Assembly (NCBI GenBank): GCA_025451135.1 | Contig: JANWKW010000198.1 | Span: forward strand, 1-7,594 | Direction: 5' to 3' | Length of the DNA stretch: 7,594 nt | DNA from: Vulcanimicrobiia bacterium | GTDB taxonomy: Bacteria > Vulcanimicrobiota > Vulcanimicrobiia > Vulcanimicrobiales > Vulcanimicrobiaceae | Shown here: positions 1 to 5,536 of the stretch, in pieces | Position numbering within the stretch: the first letter of the stretch is position 1 | Layout: each line of letters begins with the position of its first letter | The notes under the pieces: model-generated | The model's database searches: none | What the model was told of the DNA's origin: nothing | The model's input: only the letters and a program-made list of their open reading frames with translations | Translations under genes and position numbers: made by a program

Positions 1-1
1 G

Positions 2-481
2 GCCGCGACGCCGGGCGACGCCGCCATCGGCAGCGAGGTCCAGCAGTCCTTAAGCGCGGTCGGCGCGCGCGTCACATTGAAGGACTACGAGATCACCCAG
101 TTCGTCGCGCCGGTCGCGCAAGGCGGCCCGGTCTACGGCGGCAAGTTTCAGATGGCGCTCTATCCGTTCACCAACGGCGACGATCCGGACACGACCGATC
201 AGTTCGCCTGCAAGAACGTCCCGCCCAACGGCTACAACAAATCGCGCATCTGCGACCCGCGCATCGACGCGCTCCTCGACGCCGGTCGCACCACCTACGA
301 CACCGCCAAACGCCAAGCCGCCTACTCCGCGTTGCAGCGCGAACTCGCCGCGCAGATGCCGCTGATCCTCACCTATCAGGGGCGCGAACTCAACGCCTTC
401 TCCACTCGCCTGCGCAACCAGACAACGTCGCTCTCGACCGCCTTCTGGAACGTCGGCGCCTGGACCCTCGCCCCGCGCTAG
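2..481 (+). CDS. ABC transporter substrate-binding protein, family 5, C-terminal part (5' end outside window)
   Basis: This is the last 159 residues of an extracellular solute-binding protein of the SBP_bac_5 (peptide/oligopeptide/nickel, DppA/OppA-like) family. Such proteins deliver ligand to an ABC permease in the cytoplasmic membrane. The reading frame is open from base 2 to the TAG at 479-481. Family-like features are a stretch close to 'VQQSLSAVGARVTLKDYE', which fits the segment before the last domain crossover; then 'FQMALYPFTNGDDPDT', which resembles the usual 'DMALxGWxxDYPDP' segment; then 'NKSRICDPRIDALLDAGRTT', matching 'YxNPEVDALLDEAR'; and finally 'AAYSALQRELAAQMPLILTYQGRELNAF', matching the typical C-terminal 'iqkilaedaPxiply' helix and strand. 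Signal peptide and most of the binding site lie upstream of the window, so the ligand cannot be named. No transporter permease follows; the next genes are unrelated. The family assignment is fairly secure, the substrate unknown. Confidence 0.82.
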   Translation, partial: AATPGDAAIGSEVQQSLSAVGARVTLKDYEITQFVAPVAQGGPVYGGKFQMALYPFTNGDDPDTTDQFACKNVPPNGYNKSRICDPRIDALLDAGRTTYDTAKRQAAYSALQRELAAQMPLILTYQGRELNAFSTRLRNQTTSLSTAFWNVGAWTLAPR

Positions 482-493
482 ACGACCTCGGTT

Positions 494-510
494 GGCGCGC
501 TACGCGCGCC
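494..510 (+). terminator. GC hairpin downstream of the substrate-binding protein gene
   Basis: A perfect 7-bp stem, GGCGCGC (494-500) and GCGCGCC (504-510), closes a TAC loop, 13 bases after the stop codon. A smaller 4-bp stem (GGCG 522-525, CGCC 531-534) follows. There is no T-run, so this is not a classic intrinsic terminator. It may help 3' end formation or protect the 3' end, or be part of another dispersed repeat. Position after a stop codon is the main support. Confidence 0.3.
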
Positions 511-548
511 TCCGTCGGAATGGCGAGCAGCGCCCACCACGAACCTTC

Positions 549-571
549 GTCATCCCGAGCGTAGCGAAGCG
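549..571 (+). repeat. Truncated copy of the dispersed GTCATCCCGAGCG repeat
   Basis: The first 23 bases match the start of the full repeat seen at 3237-3273 and 6948-6984 exactly, ending after GCGAAGCG. The second half, with the GTCGAGGGACCG end, is missing. A pyrimidine-rich stretch (CCCTTCCTCTCCCT) then leads directly into a second, complete copy at 586. This looks like a partial tandem duplication or a deletion between two adjacent copies. Confidence 0.8.
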
Positions 572-585
572 CCCTTCCTCTCCCT

Positions 586-622
586 GTCATCCCGAGCGTA
601 GCGACGCGAAGTCGAGGGACCG
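586..622 (+). repeat. Dispersed 37-bp repeat, copy 1 (variant core)
   Basis: It begins GTCATCCCGAGCGTAGCGA and ends GTCGAGGGACCG, the same ends as the other copies. The middle reads GCGACGCGAA instead of GCGAAGCGTA, so the core is rearranged but the length is still 37. It is preceded by TTCCTCTC, which also precedes the copy in argC. It ends only 6 bases before the -35 box of the ArsR operon promoter, so it sits in the upstream region of that promoter. Confidence 0.85.
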
Positions 623-628
623 CCCCCC

Positions 629-658
629 TTGACAAATATATGCGCCACGGCGTATATA
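629..658 (+). promoter_or_regulatory. Sigma70-type promoter of the ArsR operon, probably giving a leaderless mRNA
   Basis: A consensus -35 box TTGACA (629-634) is followed by an 18-bp spacer and a -10-like TATATA (653-658); with a 17-bp spacer the -10 would be GTATAT (652-657). Six to eight bases after the -10 puts the transcription start at about 664-666, and the ATG of the ArsR gene is at 666-668. No Shine-Dalgarno can be seen in the few bases between. The AT-rich patch stands out sharply from the GC-rich surroundings. The transcription start is inferred. Confidence 0.75.
637..658 (+). promoter_or_regulatory. Palindromic operator for the ArsR-family repressor
   Basis: The arms TATATGCGCC (637-646) and GGCGTATATA (649-658) are reverse complements at 9 of 10 positions (only 642/653 mismatch), separated by AC. 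The palindrome fills the spacer between the -35 and -10 boxes and includes the -10. This is where a dimeric winged-helix repressor would block RNA polymerase, and the downstream gene encodes one, so autorepression is the simplest reading. Binding itself is inferred. Confidence 0.7.
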
Positions 659-665
659 CACTCCC

Positions 666-1004
666 ATGCAACCGCAGTTCTTCCAGACCCTGGCCGACCC
701 GATGCGCCTGCGCATCGTCGAGCAGCTTCGTCAAGGCGAACATGCGGTCAACGATCTGGCGGGCCGCGTCGACATCCACCAGTCCGGCGTCTCCCGCCAC
801 CTGCGCATCCTCCAAGAGGCCGGCTTCGTCCAGGTCCGTCCCGACGGCCAGCGCCGCCTCTACTCCCTGCGCCCCGAGCCGTTCCGCCAACTCGACGCCT
901 GGCTCGCCGCCTATCGCCGCGTCTGGAACGCCCGCCTCGACCGCCTCGACGCCGCCCTCGCCCGCAAACACGCCACTCCGGCCAAACGAAAGCGAACCAC
1001 ATGA
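666..1004 (+). CDS. ArsR-family (SmtB/ArsR) winged-helix transcriptional repressor
   Basis: A 112-residue protein with the compact winged-helix fold of the ArsR family. 'FFQTLADPMRLRIVEQLRQGEHAVNDLAG' (5-33) is the N-terminal helix pair. 'DIHQSGVSRHLRILQEAGFVQVR' (36-58) is the helix-turn-helix with the recognition helix. 'DGQRRLYSLRP' (60-70) is the wing, and a C-terminal helix with an 'LDAWLAAYRRVWNARLDRLDAAL' pattern (76-98) is the probable dimer helix. There is no cysteine anywhere, so the ELCVCDL metal site of true arsenic/zinc sensors is absent. The subgroup is instead the one commonly found next to SRPBCC/AHSA1 genes. The start is set by the promoter-proximal ATG at 666, with no Shine-Dalgarno in front, which fits a leaderless message. 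The stop TGA overlaps the ATG of the next gene (ATGA at 1001-1004). The signal it responds to is unknown. Confidence 0.92.
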   Translation: MQPQFFQTLADPMRLRIVEQLRQGEHAVNDLAGRVDIHQSGVSRHLRILQEAGFVQVRPDGQRRLYSLRPEPFRQLDAWLAAYRRVWNARLDRLDAALARKHATPAKRKRTT

Positions 1005-1489
1005 CCGACCCGCACCGCGCACGCATCACCATCGAGCGCACCTTCCGCGCCACCATCGACGCCGTCTGGGATTGCTGGACGACGCCCGCCGGCCTCGAAG
1101 CCTGGTGGGGGCCCGAGGGCTTCACCACCCGCGTGCTCTCGCTCGATCTTCGCCCCGGCGGCGAACTGCGCTACGAGATGACCGCGACCGATCCGCAGAC
1201 GATCGCCTTCATGCGGTCCGCCGGCATGCCGGTCACCACGAGCGTACGCCTCACCTATACCGCGATCGAACCGCGCACGCGCCTGGCCTACGTCAACGTC
1301 GCCGACTTCGTCCCCGGCGTCGCGCCCTACGACGTCGCCACCGAGGTCGCGTTCCGCGCCGATGGTCCGAACGTCCACCTGACGATCGTCTCCGATCCGA
1401 TGCACGACGACGAATGGACCGCCCGCATGACGGCCGGCCACCAGAGTCAGCTCGGCAAACTCGAACGCCACCTCGCCGATGCGCCCTAA
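1001..1489 (+). CDS. SRPBCC / AHSA1 (START-like) domain protein
   Basis: A 162-residue single-domain protein of the SRPBCC superfamily (AHSA1, activator of Hsp90 ATPase homolog 1-like). These proteins form a helix-grip fold with a deep hydrophobic cavity. Visible signatures are 'IERTFRATIDAVWDCWTTPAGLEAWWGPEGF' (11-41), the strand plus 'vWxawTdPexlxxWwgP' segment; 'LDLRPGGELRYEM' (48-60); the 'LTYTAIEPRTRLAY' strands (84-97); and the long C-terminal helix 'EWTARMTAGHQSQLGKLERHLA' (138-159), where the usual 'Gw...l..L' pattern is kept. Bacterial members paired with an ArsR regulator are common, but their ligand is generally unknown, and no enzymatic role can be claimed. Its ATG overlaps the repressor's TGA, so translation is probably coupled, and the repressor likely controls it. 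It overlaps the next gene by 11 bases. Confidence 0.9.
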   Translation: MTDPHRARITIERTFRATIDAVWDCWTTPAGLEAWWGPEGFTTRVLSLDLRPGGELRYEMTATDPQTIAFMRSAGMPVTTSVRLTYTAIEPRTRLAYVNVADFVPGVAPYDVATEVAFRADGPNVHLTIVSDPMHDDEWTARMTAGHQSQLGKLERHLADAP

Positions 1490-1832
1490 GCCGCAAACCG
1501 TCGACGACTATCTCGGCGCCGTCCCGCCCGACCAGCGGGCGGCGCTCGAGCACGTGCGTGCGATCGTCGCGTCCGTCGCGCCGGCCGCCGAAGAATGCAT
1601 CGCCTACGACCTCCCGTCGTTCCGCGTCAACGGCAAGCTGCTGCTCTCCTACGGCGCCGGCAAGAAGCACTGCGCCCTCTACATCGGCGCCGAGCCGATC
1701 CGCAGGCACGCCGCCGACCTCGAACCCTACGACACCGCAAAAGGCACCATCCGCTTCACCCCGTCCACCCCACTCCCCGATGCCTTGGTCCGCAAACTCG
1801 TCCGCACTCGCCTCAAGGAGCGAACCGCCTAG
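1479..1832 (+). CDS. DUF1801 (YdhG-like) domain protein
   Basis: A 117-residue protein of the DUF1801 family, a small alpha/beta domain of unknown function. Family features are 'TVDDYLGAVPPDQRAALEHVRAIV' (7-30), then 'CIAYDLPSFRVNGKLLLSYGAGKKHCALYI' (40-69), which corresponds to the typical 'eaisYgiPafklnGkplvyfaafkkHigfY' core, then 'YDTAKGTIRFTPSTPLPDALVRKLVRTRLKE' (84-114), the family's 'ykxskGtirFpxdkplPxxLixkiVkxR' end. The ATG at 1479 lies inside the SRPBCC gene, 8 bases before its TAA, and the next in-frame methionine is far down, so this start is the only one giving the whole domain. DUF1801 genes are often found beside ArsR and SRPBCC genes, so it is read as the third gene of this operon. 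No function is proposed. Confidence 0.88.
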   Translation: MRPKPQTVDDYLGAVPPDQRAALEHVRAIVASVAPAAEECIAYDLPSFRVNGKLLLSYGAGKKHCALYIGAEPIRRHAADLEPYDTAKGTIRFTPSTPLPDALVRKLVRTRLKERTA

Positions 1833-1850
1833 AGCCGTCGAAGCGAGCTT

Positions 1851-1857
1851 AAGGAGG
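1851..1857 (+). promoter_or_regulatory. Strong Shine-Dalgarno for the small gene at 1865
   Basis: AAGGAGG at 1851-1857 lies 7 bases before the ATG at 1865. It is the closest match to the anti-Shine-Dalgarno seen before any start in this window, where most genes have weak or no sites. It marks 1865 as a real or former translation start. Confidence 0.65.
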
Positions 1858-1864
1858 AGCTGCG

Positions 1865-2034
1865 ATGATACAGCCGATGGGCGTTCGCGTCGCCGCCGAC
1901 GTCGACCATAACGATCGGTCATCGGCATCGAAGTCCTCGGGCTCGACACGGAGACGCTCGACCACGCGGGGTCCTTCGCGACGGCGCGCGGCCTCGCGTT
2001 TCCCGCGCATCCCGAAGGCGTGGTCTCCGCCTAG
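1865..2034 (+). pseudogene. Frameshifted small DUF2283-like gene
   Basis: The ATG at 1865 opens a frame reading 'MGVRVAADVDHNDR', which then turns into an arginine/serine-rich, unnatural-looking peptide. Shifting frame at about 1917-1918 restores a sensible sequence, 'VIGIEVLGLDTETLD', running to TAG at 2032-2034. 'vdyDxdGrvvGIEVLxAS' is the hallmark of the DUF2283 family of small beta proteins, so the two frames together look like one gene with one base missing. The corrected product would be about 56 residues; it also lacks the 'YDxexDALYI' start usual in the family, so it may be trimmed at the N-terminus too. The downstream frame has its own stop at 1909-1911 just upstream, so it cannot be translated alone. 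It follows the DUF1801 gene by 32 bases and may once have been the fourth gene of that operon. Its TAG and the argD stop on the other strand share the CTAG at 2031-2034. A sequencing or assembly error is the main alternative. Confidence 0.42.
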
Positions 2035-3206
2035 AGCGTCTTCGCGATCCCCGCGAGCACTCCGAGCGCCGTGTCGAGCTGCGCGTTGCTGACCACCAGC
2101 GGCGGCGCTATCCGAACCGCGTTTCCGCCCGCGGTGCCGAACAGCACGCCGCGAGCCCGCGCTTCCGCCACGATCGCACCCGCCTCGTGCGGAGCGACCA
2201 CCGGCAGCGCCGCCAGCAATCCCATCCCGCGCGGCTGCGCGTAGACTCCCGGATACGCATCCGCGAGCGCGCGCAACCCCGCGAACAGATGCGACTCGCG
2301 GGCCAGCACGTGCCCTTCCAAGTCCGTCTCGTCGCGCACGCGCAAGTGTGCGAGTGCGGCCGCGCACGGCACCGGCGACCCGCCGAACGTCGACCCGTGA
2401 TCTCCCGGCTGCAATCCGCTCGAGGCCGCTTCGGTGCAAAGCATGGCGCCGATCGGCAATCCGTTCCCGAGCGCCTTGGCCATCGTCAGCACGTCCGGCT
2501 TCACGCCGAAGCGTTCGTATGCGCAGAACGTCCCGAGCCGCCCGCTCCCGCATTGGATCTCGTCGAAGATCAGCAGCGCGCCGGTCTCGTCGCACAGCCT
2601 GCGCGCCGCCCGCAGAAACGCCGGGTCGGCGACGTTCACGCCGCTCTCGCCCTGGATCGGCTCCACGATGAACGCGGCCACGCTCGCGTCGAGGTTCTTC
2701 TCCAGCGCGTCGATATCGTTGAACGGCGTGAACGCGAAGCCGTCCGGCATCGGCCCGAAGCCTTCTTTATACGCATCGTTCGCGGTGGCCGCCAGCGCCC
2801 CGAACGTCCGCCCGTGGAAGGATCCCGTGCACGCCAGGATCGTCAGCTTCTCCGGCTGTCCACCCCGCCACTGATACTTGCGCGCCAGTTTGATCGCCGC
2901 TTCGTTCGCCTCGGTGCCCGAGTTGCAGAAGAACACCCGGTCCAGCCCGGTCCGCTTCGCCAGCTCGTCGGCCAGCGTCGCCGACGGCTCGTGCCCGAAC
3001 AGATTGCTCGCATGCACCAGTTTGGTCGCCTGTTCCGCCACCGCCGCCGCGATCGCCGGATGCGCATGCCCGAGCGCGCAGCACGCGATCCCCGCGATGC
3101 AATCGAGGTACGTATTCCCCTCGGAGTCCGTGACGATCAACCCCTCACCCTTGACCATCGTTACATCCGCGCGCCGGTAGTTCTGCAACAAATGCGACCC
3201 GCTCAT
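2031..3206 (-). CDS. argD: Acetylornithine aminotransferase (class III, PLP-dependent)
   Basis: A 391-residue class III aminotransferase. In arginine synthesis ArgD interconverts N-acetylglutamate 5-semialdehyde and N-acetylornithine with glutamate/2-oxoglutarate (EC 2.6.1.11). Visible features: 'YLDCIAGIACCALGHAHP' (33-50); the phosphate-binding 'NSGTEANEAAIKLAR' (95-109); 'GSFHGRT' (128-134); 'VEPIQGESGV' (181-190); 'IFDEIQCGSGRLG' (213-225) with the cofactor-ring Asp215; the PLP lysine in 'LTMAKALGNGLPIGAM' (Lys244); and 'GSTFGGSPVPCAAAL' (271-285). Length and order are normal. The ATG at 3204-3206 gives the usual N-terminus; the frame stays open upstream through the dispersed repeat, but that part reads only as repeat-encoded sequence. 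A GGTGGTG stretch precedes the ATG as a weak ribosome site. Succinylornithine or ornithine activity cannot be excluded from sequence, but the neighbours argJ and argC favour the arginine role. Last gene of the cluster seen here. Confidence 0.95.
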   Translation of the reverse strand: MSGSHLLQNYRRADVTMVKGEGLIVTDSEGNTYLDCIAGIACCALGHAHPAIAAAVAEQATKLVHASNLFGHEPSATLADELAKRTGLDRVFFCNSGTEANEAAIKLARKYQWRGGQPEKLTILACTGSFHGRTFGALAATANDAYKEGFGPMPDGFAFTPFNDIDALEKNLDASVAAFIVEPIQGESGVNVADPAFLRAARRLCDETGALLIFDEIQCGSGRLGTFCAYERFGVKPDVLTMAKALGNGLPIGAMLCTEAASSGLQPGDHGSTFGGSPVPCAAALAHLRVRDETDLEGHVLARESHLFAGLRALADAYPGVYAQPRGMGLLAALPVVAPHEAGAIVAEARARGVLFGTAGGNAVRIAPPLVVSNAQLDTALGVLAGIAKTL

Positions 3207-3236
3207 AGCATCACCACCCCGGGCATCTCCCCCCTT

Positions 3237-3273
3237 GTCATCCCGAGCGTAGCGAAGCGTAGTCGAGGGACCG
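3237..3273 (+). repeat. Dispersed 37-bp repeat, copy 2, in the argJ-argD gap
   Basis: This copy has the same 37 bases as the copy at 6948-6984, beginning GTCATCCCGAGCG and ending GTCGAGGGACCG, and is preceded by a pyrimidine tract (CTCCCCCCTT). It lies between the argJ stop (3295) and the argD start (3206). Read on the arg strand it contains GGGATGAC, whose ATG opens a 12-codon frame that ends in the TGA overlapping the argD ATG (3203-3206). It reads 'GPSTTLRYARDD' in the frame continuous with argD. Confidence 0.9.
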
Positions 3274-3294
3274 ACGAAATCATTCGCCCCGCCC

Positions 3295-4482
3295 TCACGT
3301 CCGGTAGCTCGCATTGATGCGCACGTAATCTTTCGACAAGTCGCAGCCCCACCCGGTAGCGCTCGCCTCCCCGATGCCGAGGTCCAAGCGCAGCACGATC
3401 GACGAATGTTCCATCTGCGCGTGCCCTTCCGCTTCCGAGAGCACCTCGATCGCACCGACGTCGACCCACAGTTGATCGTTGATATACAGCGACCACTTCT
3501 CCGGATCCAAGCCGGCCTTCACGCTCCCGGCCGCCGCGATCACGCGCCCCCAGTTCGGATCCTCGCCGTACACGGCCGTCTTCACCAGATTCGAGTTGAT
3601 CACCGCGCGCGCCGCCGCCCGCGCCTGCGCGACCGTCGCCGCCCCGGTCACGTGCATCGTCAGCGACTTGGTCGCGCCCTCGCCGTCCTTCACCATCGCC
3701 TGCGCCAGATCCAAGCACACCTGCCGCAGCGCCGCCGCGAACCCGTCCGGTGCCCCGCCCTTACCGGCCGGCGCGAACGCGTAGCACGCATCGTTGGTCG
3801 ACATATCCCCATCGACCGAGATCATATTGAACGACTCCTCGCAGCACTCGCTCAGGGCCGCCTGCAGCGCCTTCCGCGACATCGGCGCGTCGGTCGCCAC
3901 GAACGCCAGCATCGTCGCCATGTTGGGAGCGATCATCCCCGAGCCTTTGGCGATCCCGCCGACCACGTACTTGGTCGTGCCGTCGTAGAACGAATACGCC
4001 GAGAGCTTGGGCACCCGGTCGGTCGTCATGATCGCCTCGGCCGCATCGTGCGCCGACTTGCCGCCGGCCTCGAGCTGCCCCTCGCAGCGTTCCAACCCGC
4101 GCTGCACGCGATCCATCGGCATCAGCACGCCGATCACGCCGGTCGACGCGACCACCACCTGGTTCGGATCGATCTCCAGCAGGGCGGCGGCCTGTCGCGC
4201 GGTCGCCTGCGCGTCGCGTTCGCCGCGCTCGCCCGTGCACGCGTTCGCGCAGCCCGAGTTGATCACGATCGCTCGCATCGCCTCGCCGCTCTCGGCCAAG
4301 TGCCGCCCGGTCACCAGCAGCGGCGCCGCCTTGATCTCGTTGGTCGTGATCACCTGCGCGCACACTTGCGGCGCCTCGAACGCGACCAGCGCCAGGTCGC
4401 GCTTACGCGCCTTGATGCCGGCATGCACGCCCGCGAGCTTCACGCCGGGCACGGCGCCCAGGCCGCCCCGCAGTTCGAGCAT
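3295..4482 (-). CDS. argJ: Glutamate N-acetyltransferase (ornithine acetyltransferase)
   Basis: A 395-residue ArgJ, an N-terminal-nucleophile enzyme that moves the acetyl group from N-acetylornithine to glutamate (EC 2.3.1.35), closing the acetyl cycle; some members also use acetyl-CoA (EC 2.3.1.1). The precursor cleaves itself between Ala189 and Thr190 in 'GSGMIAPNMATML' (181-192), and Thr190 becomes the nucleophile. Other family features: 'GVHAGIK' (18-24), 'INSGCANACTG' (74-84), the oxyanion-hole 'STGVIG' (113-118), 'MTTDRVPK' (152-159), 'SVDGDMSTND' (222-231), 'KDGEGATK' (265-272), 'VKTAVYGEDPNWGRVIAAAG' (300-319) and the canonical C-terminus 'DYVRINASYRT'. The start at 4480-4482 begins at the expected position for the family, only 7 bases after the argC stop, with no clear Shine-Dalgarno, so translation likely couples to argC. 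Whether it is mono- or bifunctional cannot be told from sequence. A cyclic pathway is implied, so a separate argA/argE may be unneeded. Confidence 0.96.
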   Translation of the reverse strand: MLELRGGLGAVPGVKLAGVHAGIKARKRDLALVAFEAPQVCAQVITTNEIKAAPLLVTGRHLAESGEAMRAIVINSGCANACTGERGERDAQATARQAAALLEIDPNQVVVASTGVIGVLMPMDRVQRGLERCEGQLEAGGKSAHDAAEAIMTTDRVPKLSAYSFYDGTTKYVVGGIAKGSGMIAPNMATMLAFVATDAPMSRKALQAALSECCEESFNMISVDGDMSTNDACYAFAPAGKGGAPDGFAAALRQVCLDLAQAMVKDGEGATKSLTMHVTGAATVAQARAAARAVINSNLVKTAVYGEDPNWGRVIAAAGSVKAGLDPEKWSLYINDQLWVDVGAIEVLSEAEGHAQMEHSSIVLRLDLGIGEASATGWGCDLSKDYVRINASYRT

Positions 4483-4489
4483 CCGCGAC

Positions 4490-5536
4490 TTATTGGTTGA
4501 CGACGACGCGCTCACGTAGTCCGCACTCCTCCGGAAGGCCGAGCATGATATTGAGGTTCTGCACCGCCTGTCCGGCCGCGCCTTTCCCCAGATTGTCGAT
4601 CGCGCAGATGGCCCGCACCACGTTCCCGTGCACGCTGACCGCGATCTCCGCGTCGTTGGTCCCCACGACCGCCGCCACGCTCGGCGCCGTCCCGTCGGCC
4701 AGCACCCGCACGAACGGATTCCCCGCATACGCTTCGTCGTAGGCGACGCGCACCGCAGCGGCATCCTGCGGCCGGTCGAAGATCGCGTAGCAATCCGCCA
4801 GCATCCCGCGCGAGAGCGGCACCACATGCGGCGTGAACACCAGCGGCGCCGCGCACGCGACCGCGCCCAACTGCGCCACGATCTCCGGCTCGTGCCGGTG
4901 CCCGCTCAGTCCGTACGCCCGAATATCCCCCGCCACCTCAGCGAACAACGCCGGCGTACTCGGATTCCGCCCCGCCCCCGTGATCCCAGATTTCGCATCG
5001 ATCACGATCTGCACGAGGTTAGTATCACTCCCGGCGTCACCCGCAAGAGCGGAGTTCCTCTCTTTGTCATCCCGAGCGTAGGCCGAAGGCCGTAGTCGAG
5101 GGACCGCGACCGGCAACAGCGCCAGCAAAGAAGCCGTAGGATAACACCCCGGGTTCGCCACCAGCTGCGCCCCGGCGATCGCCTCGCGATACCGTTCCGG
5201 CAGCCCATACACCGCCCGCGCATCGCCGCGAAAATCCGCCGACAAGTCGATCACCCGCGCGCCCGCCGCCACGAACGCCGGCGCCTGTTCCACCGCGCTC
5301 CCATGCGCCCCGCCCATGAGCACGAAATCCCCGGCCTCCAGCGCAGCCGCAACCGCACCCTTGCCGTCGAACGTCCGCGTCGACGAACGCAGCAGCGGAA
5401 AGTGCGCCGCCACCGCCTGCCCGGCATGGCTCGCACTCTCCAGCGCGCCCAACGCGACGTGCGGATGCGCCGACAGCAAGCGGATCGCTTCGGCCGCGCC
5501 GTATCCCGACGCGCCCCACACGTGCACGCGCGTCAT
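4490..5536 (-). CDS. argC: N-acetyl-gamma-glutamyl-phosphate reductase with an in-frame repeat-derived insert
   Basis: ArgC reduces N-acetylglutamyl 5-phosphate to the semialdehyde with NADPH (EC 1.2.1.38). This 348-residue protein shows the nucleotide-binding start 'VWGASGYGAAEAIRLL' (6-21), 'VIDLSADFR' (95-103), 'YGLPERYRE' (110-118), the catalytic cysteine in 'NPGCYPTASLLALLP' (Cys131), 'IDAKSGITGAGR' (179-190), the histidine motif 'GHRHEPEI' (212-219), 'FTPHVVPLSRGM' (234-245) and 'AICAIDNLGKGAAGQAVQNLNIMLG' (309-333). Between Cys131 and the IDAKSG motif the family usually has about 26 residues; here there are about 49. Residues 144-157 ('AVPRLRPSAYARDD') are encoded by the repeat at 5066-5106, and 158-173 look like low-constraint filler. 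The frame is unbroken and all active-site motifs are intact, so the enzyme is probably functional with a surface loop. The ATG overlaps the argH TGA (ATGA, 5533-5536); GGAG 7 bases upstream is its ribosome site. Confidence 0.95.
   Translation of the reverse strand: MTRVHVWGASGYGAAEAIRLLSAHPHVALGALESASHAGQAVAAHFPLLRSSTRTFDGKGAVAAALEAGDFVLMGGAHGSAVEQAPAFVAAGARVIDLSADFRGDARAVYGLPERYREAIAGAQLVANPGCYPTASLLALLPVAVPRLRPSAYARDDKERNSALAGDAGSDTNLVQIVIDAKSGITGAGRNPSTPALFAEVAGDIRAYGLSGHRHEPEIVAQLGAVACAAPLVFTPHVVPLSRGMLADCYAIFDRPQDAAAVRVAYDEAYAGNPFVRVLADGTAPSVAAVVGTNDAEIAVSVHGNVVRAICAIDNLGKGAAGQAVQNLNIMLGLPEECGLRERVVVNQ
5066..5106 (+). repeat. Dispersed repeat, copy 3 (41 bp), inside argC
   Basis: The ends match the other copies (GTCATCCCGAGCGTAG at the start, TAGTCGAGGGACCG at the end). 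The core is GGCCGAAGGCC rather than CGAAGCG, making it 41 bases and giving a GGCC/GGCC stem around a GAA loop. It is preceded by TTCCTCTC, as is copy 1. Read on the arg strand in the argC frame it encodes 'VPRLRPSAYARDD', with no stop. It lies fully within argC and its frame is kept on both sides. Confidence 0.88.

Noticed and set aside
549..622. CRISPR-like array
   Set aside because: Only two adjacent units, one truncated, with a 14-base gap and no regular spacers; other copies are kilobases apart and no cas gene is present.
666..1004. Arsenic or metal sensor identity for the ArsR-family protein
   Set aside because: It contains no cysteine, and the neighbours are SRPBCC and DUF1801 genes, not arsenate reductase or efflux genes.
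640..1911. Long plus-strand open frame (423 codons) across the ArsR operon
   Set aside because: The product is Arg/Pro/Ser-rich with no recognisable fold and overlaps three clear genes in other frames; long spurious frames are expected at this GC content.
1865..2092. Intact 75-residue protein from the ATG at 1865
   Set aside because: After about residue 18 it becomes Ser/Arg-rich and runs antisense into the argD end, whereas the next frame shows a DUF2283-like motif, so a frameshift explains it better.
2187..3317. Plus-strand open frame of 376 codons opposite argD
   Set aside because: The translation is arginine-rich and low in order; the minus strand encodes an obvious ArgD across the same bases.
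3207..3455. N-terminal extension of ArgD through the repeat
   Set aside because: The open frame upstream of 3206 is made of repeat sequence and argJ antiphase codons, not conserved ArgD residues.
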